From NCBI GenBank assembly GCA_944323165.1, contig CALURK010000009.1:1-64000 (forward strand): a DNA stretch of 64,000 bases. Reading direction: 5' to 3'. The notes below the pieces were generated by a model. The model ran no database searches, had not been told where the DNA came from, and saw only the letters and a list, made by a program, of their open reading frames with translations. Made by a program: the position numbers and the translations under genes. This document shows positions 52,558 to 60,529 of the stretch, in pieces; positions within the stretch are counted from its first letter, which is position 1, and each line of letters opens with the position of its first letter. The DNA is from Candidatus Gastranaerophilales bacterium (GTDB lineage: Bacteria > Cyanobacteriota > Vampirovibrionia > Gastranaerophilales > Gastranaerophilaceae).

Positions 52558-52803
52558 ATGAGTATCAACTTCGGCTATCCGGGAATGACTGGAATGTATG
52601 GAATGTACGGCGGCATGATGAGTCCTTATGGGATGCAAAGCGGCAATGTAAATGTTTATTTTAGAAATAAATACGGTTGTGAAGACTGTTTTAGGAAAGA
52701 ACCTTATTGGCAGGAATATCCAAAACCGATAATACCTGAAGGTAAAAATTCTTTAAAGCCTTCTCTTTTAAAACGTTTTTTAAATAACGTTCTTGGCGGG
52801 TAA
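52558..52803 (+). CDS. Gly/Met/Tyr-rich small protein
   Basis: 81 residues. The N-terminus is low-complexity (GYPGMTGMYGMYGGMMSPYG, residues 6-25), then a CEDC pair and a basic C-terminus (LLKRFLNNVLGG). No signal peptide or known family. AAAGG ribosome site and an HLR1-like box upstream. Divergent from the exoprotein gene; function unknown. Confidence 0.65.
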   Translation: MSINFGYPGMTGMYGMYGGMMSPYGMQSGNVNVYFRNKYGCEDCFRKEPYWQEYPKPIIPEGKNSLKPSLLKRFLNNVLGG

Positions 52804-52878
52804 ATAAGATTTAAACTCCTATTAATTATCATTTTTTCATGCTATTATTTAGTGAGAAACAAAGATAGGAGTTAAAAA

Positions 52879-53379
52879 ATGGCTAAAGATTGCAGTTTTG
52901 ATGTAGTTTCAGAATTTGACAAGCAAGAACTTGTTAACGCTATTGATCAGGTTAAAAGAGATTTAACCTCTCGTTTTGACTTAAAAAATTCTAATTCTTC
53001 TATTGATTTGGATGCCGATAAATCAATTACTATTACCACAAACGATGATATGAAATTAAAAAATATCTATGATATTTTACAATCAAAACTTATAAAACGA
53101 GGAATAAGTATTAAAATTTTAGACGCACAGCCTATAGAAAATGCTCTAGGCGGTAACGTAAGACAAGTTTACAATCTTAGAAAAGGTTTAACTCAGGAGC
53201 TTGCAAAGAAAATTGTAAGTGATATAAAGGATACAAAATTAAAAGTACAAGCATCTATTCAAGGTGAACAAGTAAGGGTTTCGGGAAAAAGCAGAGATGA
53301 CTTGCAAGCCGTTATTCAGATGCTACGTTCTAACGAAGAAAAATATGATGCACCTTTACAATTTACAAATTACAGATAG
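52879..53379 (+). CDS. YajQ-family nucleotide-binding protein
   Basis: 166 residues of the YajQ (UPF0234) family: N-terminal FDVVSEFDKQELVNAIDQ, then SRFDLKNSNSSID and a C-terminal VRVSGKSRDDLQAVIQMLR. Family members bind nucleotides or RNA and some sense cyclic di-GMP. AGGAG ribosome site. No terminator follows, so mRNA probably reads through the duplicated structured element into mgtE. Confidence 0.93.
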   Translation: MAKDCSFDVVSEFDKQELVNAIDQVKRDLTSRFDLKNSNSSIDLDADKSITITTNDDMKLKNIYDILQSKLIKRGISIKILDAQPIENALGGNVRQVYNLRKGLTQELAKKIVSDIKDTKLKVQASIQGEQVRVSGKSRDDLQAVIQMLRSNEEKYDAPLQFTNYR

Positions 53380-53382
53380 GTA

Positions 53383-53469
53383 CTACGTACGTAGACAATT
53401 GGTCGGATGACATGTTTTAAACTACAAGTAAGCATTCAAACGCCAAGTCATCCTCATAAGTGGAACTAT
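53383..53469 (+). repeat. Structured intercistronic element, copy B1
   Basis: 87 nt: perfect palindrome CTACGTACGTAG, core CAATTGGTC, stem GGATGAC (53405-53411) pairing with GTCATCC (53447-53453), AAACTACAA in the loop and a degenerate GTGGAACTAT end. Compared with A1 both stem arms have changed while pairing is kept. Confidence 0.7.
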
Positions 53470-53487
53470 AGAATTTCGCACAAAAGA

Positions 53488-53574
53488 ATACGTACATAAA
53501 CAATTGGTCAGATGACATACTTTAAACTACAAGTAAGAATTATAACTCCAGGTCATCCTCATAAGTAAAACTAC
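53488..53574 (+). repeat. Structured intercistronic element, copy B2
   Basis: Second copy, 105-bp period: degenerate ATACGTACATAA, core CAATTGGTC, stem GATGAC (53511-53516) / GTCATC (53552-53557), loop AAACTACAAGTAAG, end AAGTAAAACTAC. It stops 20 bp before the mgtE ATG. Confidence 0.7.
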
Positions 53575-53594
53575 TAATAATAGAAGAAGCATAA

Positions 53595-54962
53595 ATGCCA
53601 AATAACGAAAACACAATCGATAGAATACAGGAACTTATTGAATCTAATGCGGTCGAGCATTTGAGTGAAGAGTTAAACAGTTTTCACTCTGCGGATTTGG
53701 CCGACATAATTCAGCAGTTGAGGCCTGATGAAAGGTTGAAGTGTTTTCCGTTAATAAATGAAGAAAAGGCTGCCGATGTTATTGAGTATTTGCCTCCGCA
53801 GCTTCAGGTTGAAATTCTTGGAGATATTGATACAGAGCTTGCTTCAAGATTAATTTCAAAATTGCCTCACGATGAAGCCGCCGACGTCTTAGGCGATATG
53901 GAAGAGGATGAATCCCAGGCTTATTTGGAACAATTACCAAAGAAGTTCTCGTCTGAAGTTAGAGAGCTTTTGACATATAACGAAGATACCGCAGGTGGTA
54001 TTATGACGCCATTGGTATTAACGATATATGATAATATGACGGTAAAAGAAGCTCTTGATACCATAAGAATTAAAGCAGAAAAAGAAAATATGGAATTGTA
54101 TTATGCTTATGTTGTTGACAAGCATAATCATCTTGTAGGGGTAGTTTCTTTAAGAAACCTCATTACAGCACCTATCGATTTAAATGTTTCCGATATTATG
54201 TCCAGGGACTTGGTTAAAGTTCATGTAGATGATTATCAGGGGCATATTGCAGATATTTTTATGAAATATCAATTTAATGCCTTGCCTGTTGTAGACCTTT
54301 ATGATCACCTGAAAGGAATCGTAACTTGGGATGATGTTCAAGATATCGTAGAAGAGGAAACGACTGACGAAATCTATACATCTTCCGGTATCGTAACAGA
54401 CCTTGGGGATGATGACGATGACATTTTAACAGGTAGCCTTGCTCATTCGATTAAAGCAAGAATTCCGTGGTTATTTATAACTCTTATCGGAGAATTCATA
54501 GCAGTTACTGTCACAAATAAATTTGACAAAACATTTACGGCATTGCCTATCATTGCAGCATTTATGCCGCTTCTTGCAGGTCTTGGCGGAAATATCGGTA
54601 CACAAAGTATAACTCTTATAGTTCGTGGTATGTCAACGGGACAAATTACTTTAAGCTCAGGCTGGCATCAGATTATGAGAGAAACTATTACGGGTTTAAG
54701 CATTGGCGCGATATTTGGGCTCATTGTAACACTTGTCACCTGGGGATGGCAGCATAATTTGGAATTAGGTCTTATCGTTGGAATTGCAATGTCACTTAAT
54801 ATGACAATAGCGACCGTTATCGGAACTTGTACGCCTTTAATCTTGAAGAAGATTAAAATTGATCCGGCAGTGGCTTCCGGGCCTGTTATTGCAACTACAA
54901 TTGATGTTATTGGCCTTGCAATTTATTTAACCCTTGTTACTTGGTATTTGATTAGTTTGTAA
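53595..54962 (+). CDS. mgtE: Magnesium transporter MgtE
   Basis: Mg2+-gated magnesium channel. 455 residues: N-terminal helical MgtE-N superhelix (ADLADIIQQLRPDE; HDEAADVLGDMEEDES), two CBS domains (~140-265, GIMTPLVLTIYDNMTVKEAL), a plug helix, then five membrane segments with PLLAGLGGNIGTQS, the conserved selectivity region. Preceded by two copies of a structured element and followed with a 1-bp overlap by the radical-SAM gene. No M-box-like leader was recognised. Confidence 0.96.
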   Translation: MPNNENTIDRIQELIESNAVEHLSEELNSFHSADLADIIQQLRPDERLKCFPLINEEKAADVIEYLPPQLQVEILGDIDTELASRLISKLPHDEAADVLGDMEEDESQAYLEQLPKKFSSEVRELLTYNEDTAGGIMTPLVLTIYDNMTVKEALDTIRIKAEKENMELYYAYVVDKHNHLVGVVSLRNLITAPIDLNVSDIMSRDLVKVHVDDYQGHIADIFMKYQFNALPVVDLYDHLKGIVTWDDVQDIVEEETTDEIYTSSGIVTDLGDDDDDILTGSLAHSIKARIPWLFITLIGEFIAVTVTNKFDKTFTALPIIAAFMPLLAGLGGNIGTQSITLIVRGMSTGQITLSSGWHQIMRETITGLSIGAIFGLIVTLVTWGWQHNLELGLIVGIAMSLNMTIATVIGTCTPLILKKIKIDPAVASGPVIATTIDVIGLAIYLTLVTWYLISL

Positions 54963-55888
54963 TGGAAAATATAAACAAGAAAAGATATAATCAATATAGT
55001 GATTTTTTAAAACAAAAATTTGGCGCAAAGGTTTATAAAATAACGTTAGATGCCGGGTTTTCCTGCCCTAATAGGGATGGAACAATTTCTAATTGCGGAT
55101 GTATTTTCTGCGATGATGGCGGAAGCTTTTCTCAAGCGCATTCTAACAAATTAAGTATAGAAGAACAGGTTAGGATTGGCGCTGAAACTTTAAAAAACAG
55201 GTTTAAAGCTCAAAAATTTATGTCTTACTTTCAGGCTTTTTCCAACACTTATAAACCAGTTGGAGAACTTGAAAAAATTTACAAGGCTTCACTCACTCAC
55301 CCTGACATAGTGGGTTTGTCAATCGGAACCAGACCTGACTGTATTGATGATGACAAATTAAGGTTAATATCATCTTTTAGCCCGGATTATTATACTTGGA
55401 TAGAATACGGACTCCAATCTGTGCATGATAAAACTTTGAGAAAAATAAACAGAGGACACGATTACAAGTGTTTTTTGGAAGCTTATGAAAAAACAAAAAA
55501 TATTGGCGGAATAAATATTTGCCTTCATGTAATTTTAAATTTGTTTGAAACTTATGATGAGATGATGGAAACTGCAAAGACCATCGCAAAATTAGAGCCG
55601 GAAGGAGTTAAAATTCACATGTTATGTGCTCTTGAAGGCACTAAACTTGCAGAAATGTATAGAGCAGGTGAAATTGATTTTATGACAGAAGATGAATATG
55701 TAAAAACCGTTTGCGATTTTTTGGAATATCTGCCTCCAGAGACAACAATACATAGACTTGCTGGAAACGGTTTGAGAACGGAACTTGTTGCTCCAAGATG
55801 GATAGGAAAAAAACTCGATTGTCTTAATAAAATTGACAGAGAGTTTTTAGCCCGTAATTCTAGACAGGGAGCAAAATTTGAATTATAA
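54962..55888 (+). CDS. YhcC-type radical SAM protein (TIGR01212)
   Basis: 308 residues. The Fe-S cysteines lie in GFSCPNRDGTISNCGCIFC (~29-47), with FFDD-like follow-up, then SIGTRPDCIDDDKL and EYGLQSVHDKTL, matching the TIGR01212 family of radical SAM enzymes of uncertain function. One more cysteine than usual (NCGC) is present near the cluster. Its start overlaps mgtE's stop (TAATG). The smpB promoter is embedded in its last codons. Confidence 0.88.
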   Translation: MENINKKRYNQYSDFLKQKFGAKVYKITLDAGFSCPNRDGTISNCGCIFCDDGGSFSQAHSNKLSIEEQVRIGAETLKNRFKAQKFMSYFQAFSNTYKPVGELEKIYKASLTHPDIVGLSIGTRPDCIDDDKLRLISSFSPDYYTWIEYGLQSVHDKTLRKINRGHDYKCFLEAYEKTKNIGGINICLHVILNLFETYDEMMETAKTIAKLEPEGVKIHMLCALEGTKLAEMYRAGEIDFMTEDEYVKTVCDFLEYLPPETTIHRLAGNGLRTELVAPRWIGKKLDCLNKIDREFLARNSRQGAKFEL

Positions 55889-55889
55889 T
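55861..55889 (+). promoter_or_regulatory. Leaderless promoter of smpB
   Basis: -35 TAGACA (55861-55866), 17-bp spacer, consensus -10 TATAAT (55884-55889), then 6 nt to the ATG at 55896. Lies within the end of the preceding gene. Confidence 0.68.
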
Positions 55890-55895
55890 ACATCT

Positions 55896-56342
55896 ATGGA
55901 TAAGAAAGTAGTTTCAACAAATAGAAAAGCTTTTCACGATTTTTTAATTTTTGATAAATTTATTGCAGGGATTGTTTTAACGGGTACAGAAATTAAATCA
56001 ATAAGAAAAGGAACAATAAACCTGAAAGATTCGTTTGCAAAAATTGAAGATAATGAAGTTTTCCTATACGGAATGAATATTTCACCTTATGAACAGGGGA
56101 ACAGATATAATCATAAGCCTGATAGAGTAAGGAAATTACTTTTGAATAAACGTGAAATTCTAAAGATTCAAGATAAGGTAAAAAAAGATGGTGTAACAAT
56201 TATACCTTTAGAATTGTTTTTAACCCATGGTTTTGCTAAAATAGAACTGGGCTTGGCCAAAGGTAAGAAGCTTTATGATAAAAGAGAAGCTATTACTAAG
56301 AAAACTCAAGACAGGGATATGGCTCGTATGATGAAAAGATAG
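55896..56342 (+). CDS. smpB: SsrA-binding protein SmpB
   Basis: Binds tmRNA for ribosome rescue. 148 residues: STNRKAFHDFLIFDKFIAGIVLTGTEIKSIR, in two pieces, is the conserved OB-fold start; the C-terminal tail YDKREAITKKTQDRD is typical. ATG at 55896 is favoured by family alignment and by the embedded promoter; the longer frame from 55878 is not used. No tmRNA gene was seen in the window. Confidence 0.96.
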   Translation: MDKKVVSTNRKAFHDFLIFDKFIAGIVLTGTEIKSIRKGTINLKDSFAKIEDNEVFLYGMNISPYEQGNRYNHKPDRVRKLLLNKREILKIQDKVKKDGVTIIPLELFLTHGFAKIELGLAKGKKLYDKREAITKKTQDRDMARMMKR

Positions 56343-56376
56343 AGCATGAAGTGTGTAAAAGAAAGAGGAATGGCGG

Positions 56377-57006
56377 ATGTTTAACAGAGAATCAATTTTA
56401 AAAAGTTTAAATGCTGAGAATTATTACATTGATAATCATTCGCTTGATTTATTTCTTGAAGATTGGAAAATCGAATCCATTTACGAAGATGAAGATGGGT
56501 TGGAATTTTATGATGATTTGGCATTAGAAAAAATCAAAAAGGGAATTTCTCTAAAGGCACAAGGTTACAGTGATGAACAAATTATTACAAAGCTTTCAAG
56601 AATGGAAGCAAAAGTTGAAAAAAATGAAGAGCCGATAAAGCCTGTTCAACCTGTAATTTTGAGTGATACTGCAGACGAAAACCAAACTTCTTCTACGGAA
56701 ATGACAGTAAAAGAAGAAAGCGCGCCTGAGATTATTCCTCAAGGCAAAAGTTTCACACTTGATGTTTCAAGCCAAACTCTCCAAATGCTTGCAGAAGCTG
56801 TTGCCAAGAAAATAAGTGATGATATCACAAATTCTGATATGGCTACAAGATTAATAGAAGCAGGCGGATACAAAAGAGATAATGAAATTCTTGCTAAACA
56901 GGTTAAAGAACTGCTTGAACACAACAAAGAATTATCTCAAAGAATTGAACAGCTAGAAAGTCACGCATCAAAAAGCTTCTGGGCTCGTTTTAGAAGCAAA
57001 CGTTAA
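56377..57006 (+). CDS. MerR-like helix-turn-helix protein with coiled coil
   Basis: 209 residues. Residues ~15-68 (NYYIDNHSLDLFLEDW, ESIYEDEDGLEFYDDLAL, LKAQGYSDEQI) resemble a winged MerR-type DNA-binding domain. A Glu/Pro/Ser-rich linker follows, then a C-terminal coiled coil (LAKQVKELLEHNKELSQRIEQ) ending in a basic SKSFWARFRSKR. This is like the layout of phage/plasmid and chromosome-partition MerR-like proteins. Target unknown. Confidence 0.65.
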   Translation: MFNRESILKSLNAENYYIDNHSLDLFLEDWKIESIYEDEDGLEFYDDLALEKIKKGISLKAQGYSDEQIITKLSRMEAKVEKNEEPIKPVQPVILSDTADENQTSSTEMTVKEESAPEIIPQGKSFTLDVSSQTLQMLAEAVAKKISDDITNSDMATRLIEAGGYKRDNEILAKQVKELLEHNKELSQRIEQLESHASKSFWARFRSKR

Positions 57007-57011
57007 TAAAT

Positions 57012-57515
57012 ATGAATAATTATAGAAAATTTCTAAAAGAATTTGATAGGAAATTAGAGAATTATTTCAACCAACACAAAGAACATGTCCACTGCAAAAT
57101 CGGATGTTCTTCTTGCTGCGAAAATGGAGATTACCCGCTTTCTCAAATAGAATTAGAATACCTTATGCTGGGCTACATAAATTTAGATAATGAAACAAAA
57201 ATTAAAGTTCAGAAAAACATAAAATCCATTCAAAAAGGCGGACAATGTCCGTTCCTTATCGAGAAAAAATGCTCCATATACGAATATCGACCTATTATAT
57301 GCAGGGTTCATGGGCTTGCCTATATAATTTCAAATAACCGAGTTAAAGTCCCTTACTGCGTTTACGAAAACAAAAATTATTCTAAAGTATACAATAATGG
57401 AGAAATTACAATTAATCCGATACCTGAAAATCTTGACACTCCAAATGTTTTAAAAAATTTTGATTATGGAGAAATAAGAAATTTATACGATTGGATAAAA
57501 ATAAAGCTCTCTTAG
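57012..57515 (+). CDS. YkgJ-family metal-cluster protein
   Basis: 167 residues with the cysteine pattern of the YkgJ/CxxCxxCC family: HCKIGCSSCC (~27-36), GQCPFL, KKCSIYEYRPIICRVHG. The family is predicted to bind zinc or an Fe-S cluster; biochemical role unproven. It starts 5 bp after the MerR-like gene without a strong ribosome site, so it is probably coupled. Confidence 0.88.
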   Translation: MNNYRKFLKEFDRKLENYFNQHKEHVHCKIGCSSCCENGDYPLSQIELEYLMLGYINLDNETKIKVQKNIKSIQKGGQCPFLIEKKCSIYEYRPIICRVHGLAYIISNNRVKVPYCVYENKNYSKVYNNGEITINPIPENLDTPNVLKNFDYGEIRNLYDWIKIKLS

Positions 57516-57540
57516 ACATATCTAAAAGAGCTTTATTTAA
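57500..57540. terminator. Bidirectional terminator between ykgJ-like gene and secY
   Basis: AATAAAGCTCT / AGAGCTTTATT with inner TTAGA/TCTAA pairing. It overlaps the end of the ykgJ-like gene and lies just past the secY stop. Confidence 0.8.
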
Positions 57541-57558
57541 AATATATTTTTTGAAATC

Positions 57559-58908
57559 TTACTCTTTCAAGAAAGTTTCATAATTTCTTGCAAGTAAGTG
57601 AGTTCTGATTTGGTTAATAAAATCAAGCGCAACACCTACCATGATTATTAAAGAAGTAGCACCGATACCTTGAAGAGTAGTAATTCTTGTAATATAGCTT
57701 GCAAAAGCAGGTACAAGGGCAATTATACCCAATCCCAAAGCTCCGATAAAAGTAGTTTTTGTTAAGATTTTATCTAAAGCTTCAGCAGTAGGTTTACCCG
57801 GTTTTATACCAGGAATTGAAGAGCCGTACTTCTTCAAATTATCAGCAATTTCTTTAGGCTGCATATTTGGCATAATCGAAGCGTAGAAGAATGTTAAGCC
57901 AACAATCATCACAAAGTATATCGCATAGTAAATTACACCACTTGGATTAAACAGCTTATTGAGCACAAGAACCAAATCTTGAACCCATCCTGCCGGCAAA
58001 TTAGCTTGCCCGACAAGACTCAGAACTGTAGACGGGAACAATAAAATTGCAACCGCAAAGATAATAGGCATAACCCCACCAGGATTAAGCTTGAACGGAA
58101 TAAACGTATTTACGCCGCCATAAACCTTATTACCAACCTGTCTTTTCGGATTAACAATAATAACTTTTCTTACAGCTTCCTGCATAATTACGATGAATAC
58201 CATTGCAATGAAGAAAATTGTAAGTAAAAGTATAAGTCCCCACATCAAAGATGAGTCATTAGAAACCATCTGAGCAGTCCTTGAAGAATAAAGCGGTATA
58301 CCGGATAATATGCCAACAAAGATTATCAAAGAACCACCGTTTCCAATTCCCTTTTCAGTAATCAATTCAGACATCCACATTACAAGCACAGAACCAGCCG
58401 TTAGTGTAATTACAGAAGATATGTAGAACATAGTATGATTTAAACCAGGAGTAATAGAACCCGGAAGATGAGCCAAGTACCCCATAAAAATCATTCCTTG
58501 AAAAGCTGCCAGAACAACCGTAAACAATCTCGTATATTGTGAAAGTTTACGTCTGCCTGCCTCTCCGTCTTCTTTTTGTAATTTTTCCAACGAAGGAACT
58601 ATAACTGCCATCAATTGCATAATAATTGATGATGTAATGTAAGGACCGATACCTAATGCAAAAATTGAAACTTTACCAAGAGCACCACCGGAGAATAAAT
58701 CAAGAAAACCTAATATGTTATTTCCGGAAGCTATCCTTGCAAAAATTTCGTTATTTATGCCGAATACCGGTAAATGAATACCAAAACGGAACAATACAAG
58801 CATTCCAAAGGTAAAGATAAGCTTTTCCTTCAAGCCGGATGCGTTCCACATAGACATTAAATCTGCCGTAGTAGGCATTCTCATTCCGTTTGCGTGTGTT
58901 CCTGCCAT
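57559..58908 (-). CDS. secY: Protein translocase subunit SecY
   Basis: Channel subunit of the Sec translocon. 449 residues, about ten membrane helices; conserved regions LGIGPYITSSIIMQLM, ELITEKGIGNGGSLIIFVGI and GGVMPIIFA. Its ATG overlaps the L15 stop as TAATG. Last gene of the detached S5-L30-L15-SecY cluster; no adk, map or infA follows, as a terminator and the convergent ykgJ-like gene come next. Confidence 0.98.
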   Translation of the reverse strand: MAGTHANGMRMPTTADLMSMWNASGLKEKLIFTFGMLVLFRFGIHLPVFGINNEIFARIASGNNILGFLDLFSGGALGKVSIFALGIGPYITSSIIMQLMAVIVPSLEKLQKEDGEAGRRKLSQYTRLFTVVLAAFQGMIFMGYLAHLPGSITPGLNHTMFYISSVITLTAGSVLVMWMSELITEKGIGNGGSLIIFVGILSGIPLYSSRTAQMVSNDSSLMWGLILLLTIFFIAMVFIVIMQEAVRKVIIVNPKRQVGNKVYGGVNTFIPFKLNPGGVMPIIFAVAILLFPSTVLSLVGQANLPAGWVQDLVLVLNKLFNPSGVIYYAIYFVMIVGLTFFYASIMPNMQPKEIADNLKKYGSSIPGIKPGKPTAEALDKILTKTTFIGALGLGIIALVPAFASYITRITTLQGIGATSLIIMVGVALDFINQIRTHLLARNYETFLKE

Positions 58909-59357
58909 TATACTAATTCAACCTTTCCGCCTGCTGCTTCAATTTTTTCTTTTGCAGATGGAGTTACATAAGAAGCCTTAACAGTAACAGCCTTCTTAAT
59001 TTCTCCATTACCTAAAATTCTTAAACCATCACAAGATGGATGAACTTTTCTGATTGCTTTCAAAGATTCCAAAGAAATTTCTTCTACGTTCAAATCAGCC
59101 AATCTGCCAACGTTAATTTGAGCATAATTTCTTTGATTAATAATTTGGAAGCCTTTCAACTTTGGTAATCTTCTGTAAGCTGGCATTTGTCCACCTTCGA
59201 AACCTCTTTTAGAAGCTCTTCCTGAACGTTGACCTTCACCATTATTACCACGGCAAGAAGTTTTTCCGTGACCTGAAGAACGACCTCTGCCTACTCTTTT
59301 TGATTTACCTGTAGCACCTTCTGCAGGTTTCAAATCTTCTAATGTTATATTTGTCAT
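58908..59357 (-). CDS. rplO: 50S ribosomal protein L15
   Basis: Large-subunit assembly protein. 149 residues; the Gly/Arg-rich start KRVGRGRSSGHGKTSCRG, GFEGGQMPAYRRLPKLKGF, and a C-terminal VKASYVTPSAKEKIEAAGGK are typical. Translationally coupled to secY. Confidence 0.97.
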   Translation of the reverse strand: MTNITLEDLKPAEGATGKSKRVGRGRSSGHGKTSCRGNNGEGQRSGRASKRGFEGGQMPAYRRLPKLKGFQIINQRNYAQINVGRLADLNVEEISLESLKAIRKVHPSCDGLRILGNGEIKKAVTVKASYVTPSAKEKIEAAGGKVELV

Positions 59358-59383
59358 TTTTTCTTTCCTTTACTTTAACTTGA

Positions 59384-59569
59384 TTAATCAACTACTTTAA
59401 CAAGATGTGAAATCTTATTTACCATACCCATAATTGTTGCACTGTTATTGTGCTCAACAACTTGGTCAGTTTTGCTTAAGCCTAATGCTTGAGCCACTTT
59501 GCGCTGTGCTTCTGAACAGCCGATTAAACTTCTTACAAGTTTTATTTTTATTTGTTTTGTTTCTGCCAT
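59384..59569 (-). CDS. rpmD: 50S ribosomal protein L30
   Basis: 61 residues, IKIKLVRSLIGCSEAQRKVAQALGL signature split across the N-terminal half. L30 is absent from most photosynthetic cyanobacteria, so its presence is informative about lineage. Follows S5 after a 122-bp spacer. Confidence 0.95.
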   Translation of the reverse strand: MAETKQIKIKLVRSLIGCSEAQRKVAQALGLSKTDQVVEHNNSATIMGMVNKISHLVKVVD

Positions 59570-59629
59570 TTTTTTATCCTTTTTAATTATAATTATTATT
59601 TCATTTCAAACTATAACTTAAATAGCCTA

Positions 59630-59704
59630 CTAGTTTAATAATCCGAGAGGTAATATGTTTTATATTTTCTCATTTCCCCCTCATATACCACCTAGTTTAA
59701 TAAT
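59630..59704 (-). repeat. 13-bp direct repeat at the rpsE 3' end
   Basis: ATTATTAAACTAG (minus strand) forms the last S5 codons plus stop (59692-59704) and recurs 62 bp downstream in the spacer (59630-59642), as if a small segment had been duplicated. Confidence 0.5.
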
Positions 59705-60333
59705 TCAGCCATTGTTAAACCGCGTTTTTTAGCTACTTCATTGAATGGTCTTAAAGATTTAAGAGCGTCTAATGTAGCGTTAGCAGCATTAAGAGGTGAT
59801 TTAGAACCTAAAGATTTTGAAAGAATGTTTTCAATACCTGCAAGTTCAAGAACTGAACGAACAGCACCACCTGCAATAATACCTGTACCTTGAGAAGCAG
59901 GTCTTAACATTACTGCACCTGCACCTGAACGACCTGTAATAGGGTGAGGAATTGTTGTTTTGAAAATAGGTACTGTAATTAAGTTCTTTCTACCGTCTGC
60001 AATAGCTTTTTGAATAGCAATAATTACTTCAGAAGCTTTTGCACAACCTACACCAACTTGACCTTTTTGGTTACCAACAATAACGATTGCACGGAAGCTT
60101 AATTTCTTACCACCTTTTACAACCTTTGTTACACGACGGATTTGAACAACTTGTTCTTTCCATTCAGATTCAGGTTTTACTTCTTGAGTTTCTACTCTTT
60201 TCTTTCTGTTACGTTGTTTTTTCGCAGGAACTTCTGTTACAACTTCTTCTGCAACAGCTTCTTCAGCCGGAGCTGCTTGTTCTGCTACTTCAACTGTTTC
60301 TTCGACTTGTGTCTCTAATTTTTCTTCTGACAT
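59692..60333 (-). CDS. rpsE: 30S ribosomal protein S5 with acidic N-terminal extension
   Basis: Decoding-fidelity protein. 213 residues; the core starts near [18 protein letters not shown] (~58) and includes [18 protein letters not shown] and [15 protein letters not shown]. The first ~55 residues form a Glu/Ala/Val-rich acidic then Lys/Arg-rich extension not present in most S5 proteins. It is the first gene of its transcription unit, with its own promoter, ~125-nt leader and HLR1-like box. Confidence 0.97.
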   Translation of the reverse strand: MSEEKLETQVEETVEVAEQAAPAEEAVAEEVVTEVPAKKQRNRKKRVETQEVKPESEWKEQVVQIRRVTKVVKGGKKLSFRAIVIVGNQKGQVGVGCAKASEVIIAIQKAIADGRKNLITVPIFKTTIPHPITGRSGAGAVMLRPASQGTGIIAGGAVRSVLELAGIENILSKSLGSKSPLNAANATLDALKSLRPFNEVAKKRGLTMAELLN

Positions 60334-60463
60334 GTTAAACCTTTCTTTGTTTACATATTTGTTCTACTTTTTTGCTATTTAAACAACCGAATACCTAAAC
60401 TCAAAAACACCTAAAACAGGCATTTACAGAATATTCAATTGTGGGTTATTTTCTGACAAAAGA

Positions 60464-60492
60464 ATTGTAATACAAATATACTCAAAATGCAA
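60464..60492 (-). promoter_or_regulatory. Promoter of the S5-L30-L15-SecY operon
   Basis: Minus strand: -35 TTGCAT (60487-60492), 17-bp spacer, -10 TACAAT (60464-60469); start near 60457, giving a leader of about 125 nt before rpsE (60333). Confidence 0.68.
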
Positions 60493-60508
60493 GCAAATCG
60501 AGCCTTAA

Positions 60509-60526
60509 CATGTAAATTTTTGTAAA
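60509..60526 (-). promoter_or_regulatory. HLR1/RpaB-like box upstream of the S5 operon
   Basis: Minus strand TTTACAAA-AA-TTTACATG, 15 of 16 HLR1 positions, same orientation as transcription, about -69 to -52 from the inferred start. The first 10 bases after the leading half are identical to those of the S10-operon box. Confidence 0.55.
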
Positions 60527-60529
60527 ATA

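Noticed and set aside
53383-53574. M-box magnesium riboswitch upstream of mgtE
   Set aside because: The same element also precedes GGGtGRT, it is intercistronic after yajQ, it is duplicated, and it lacks the long multi-stem M-box layout.
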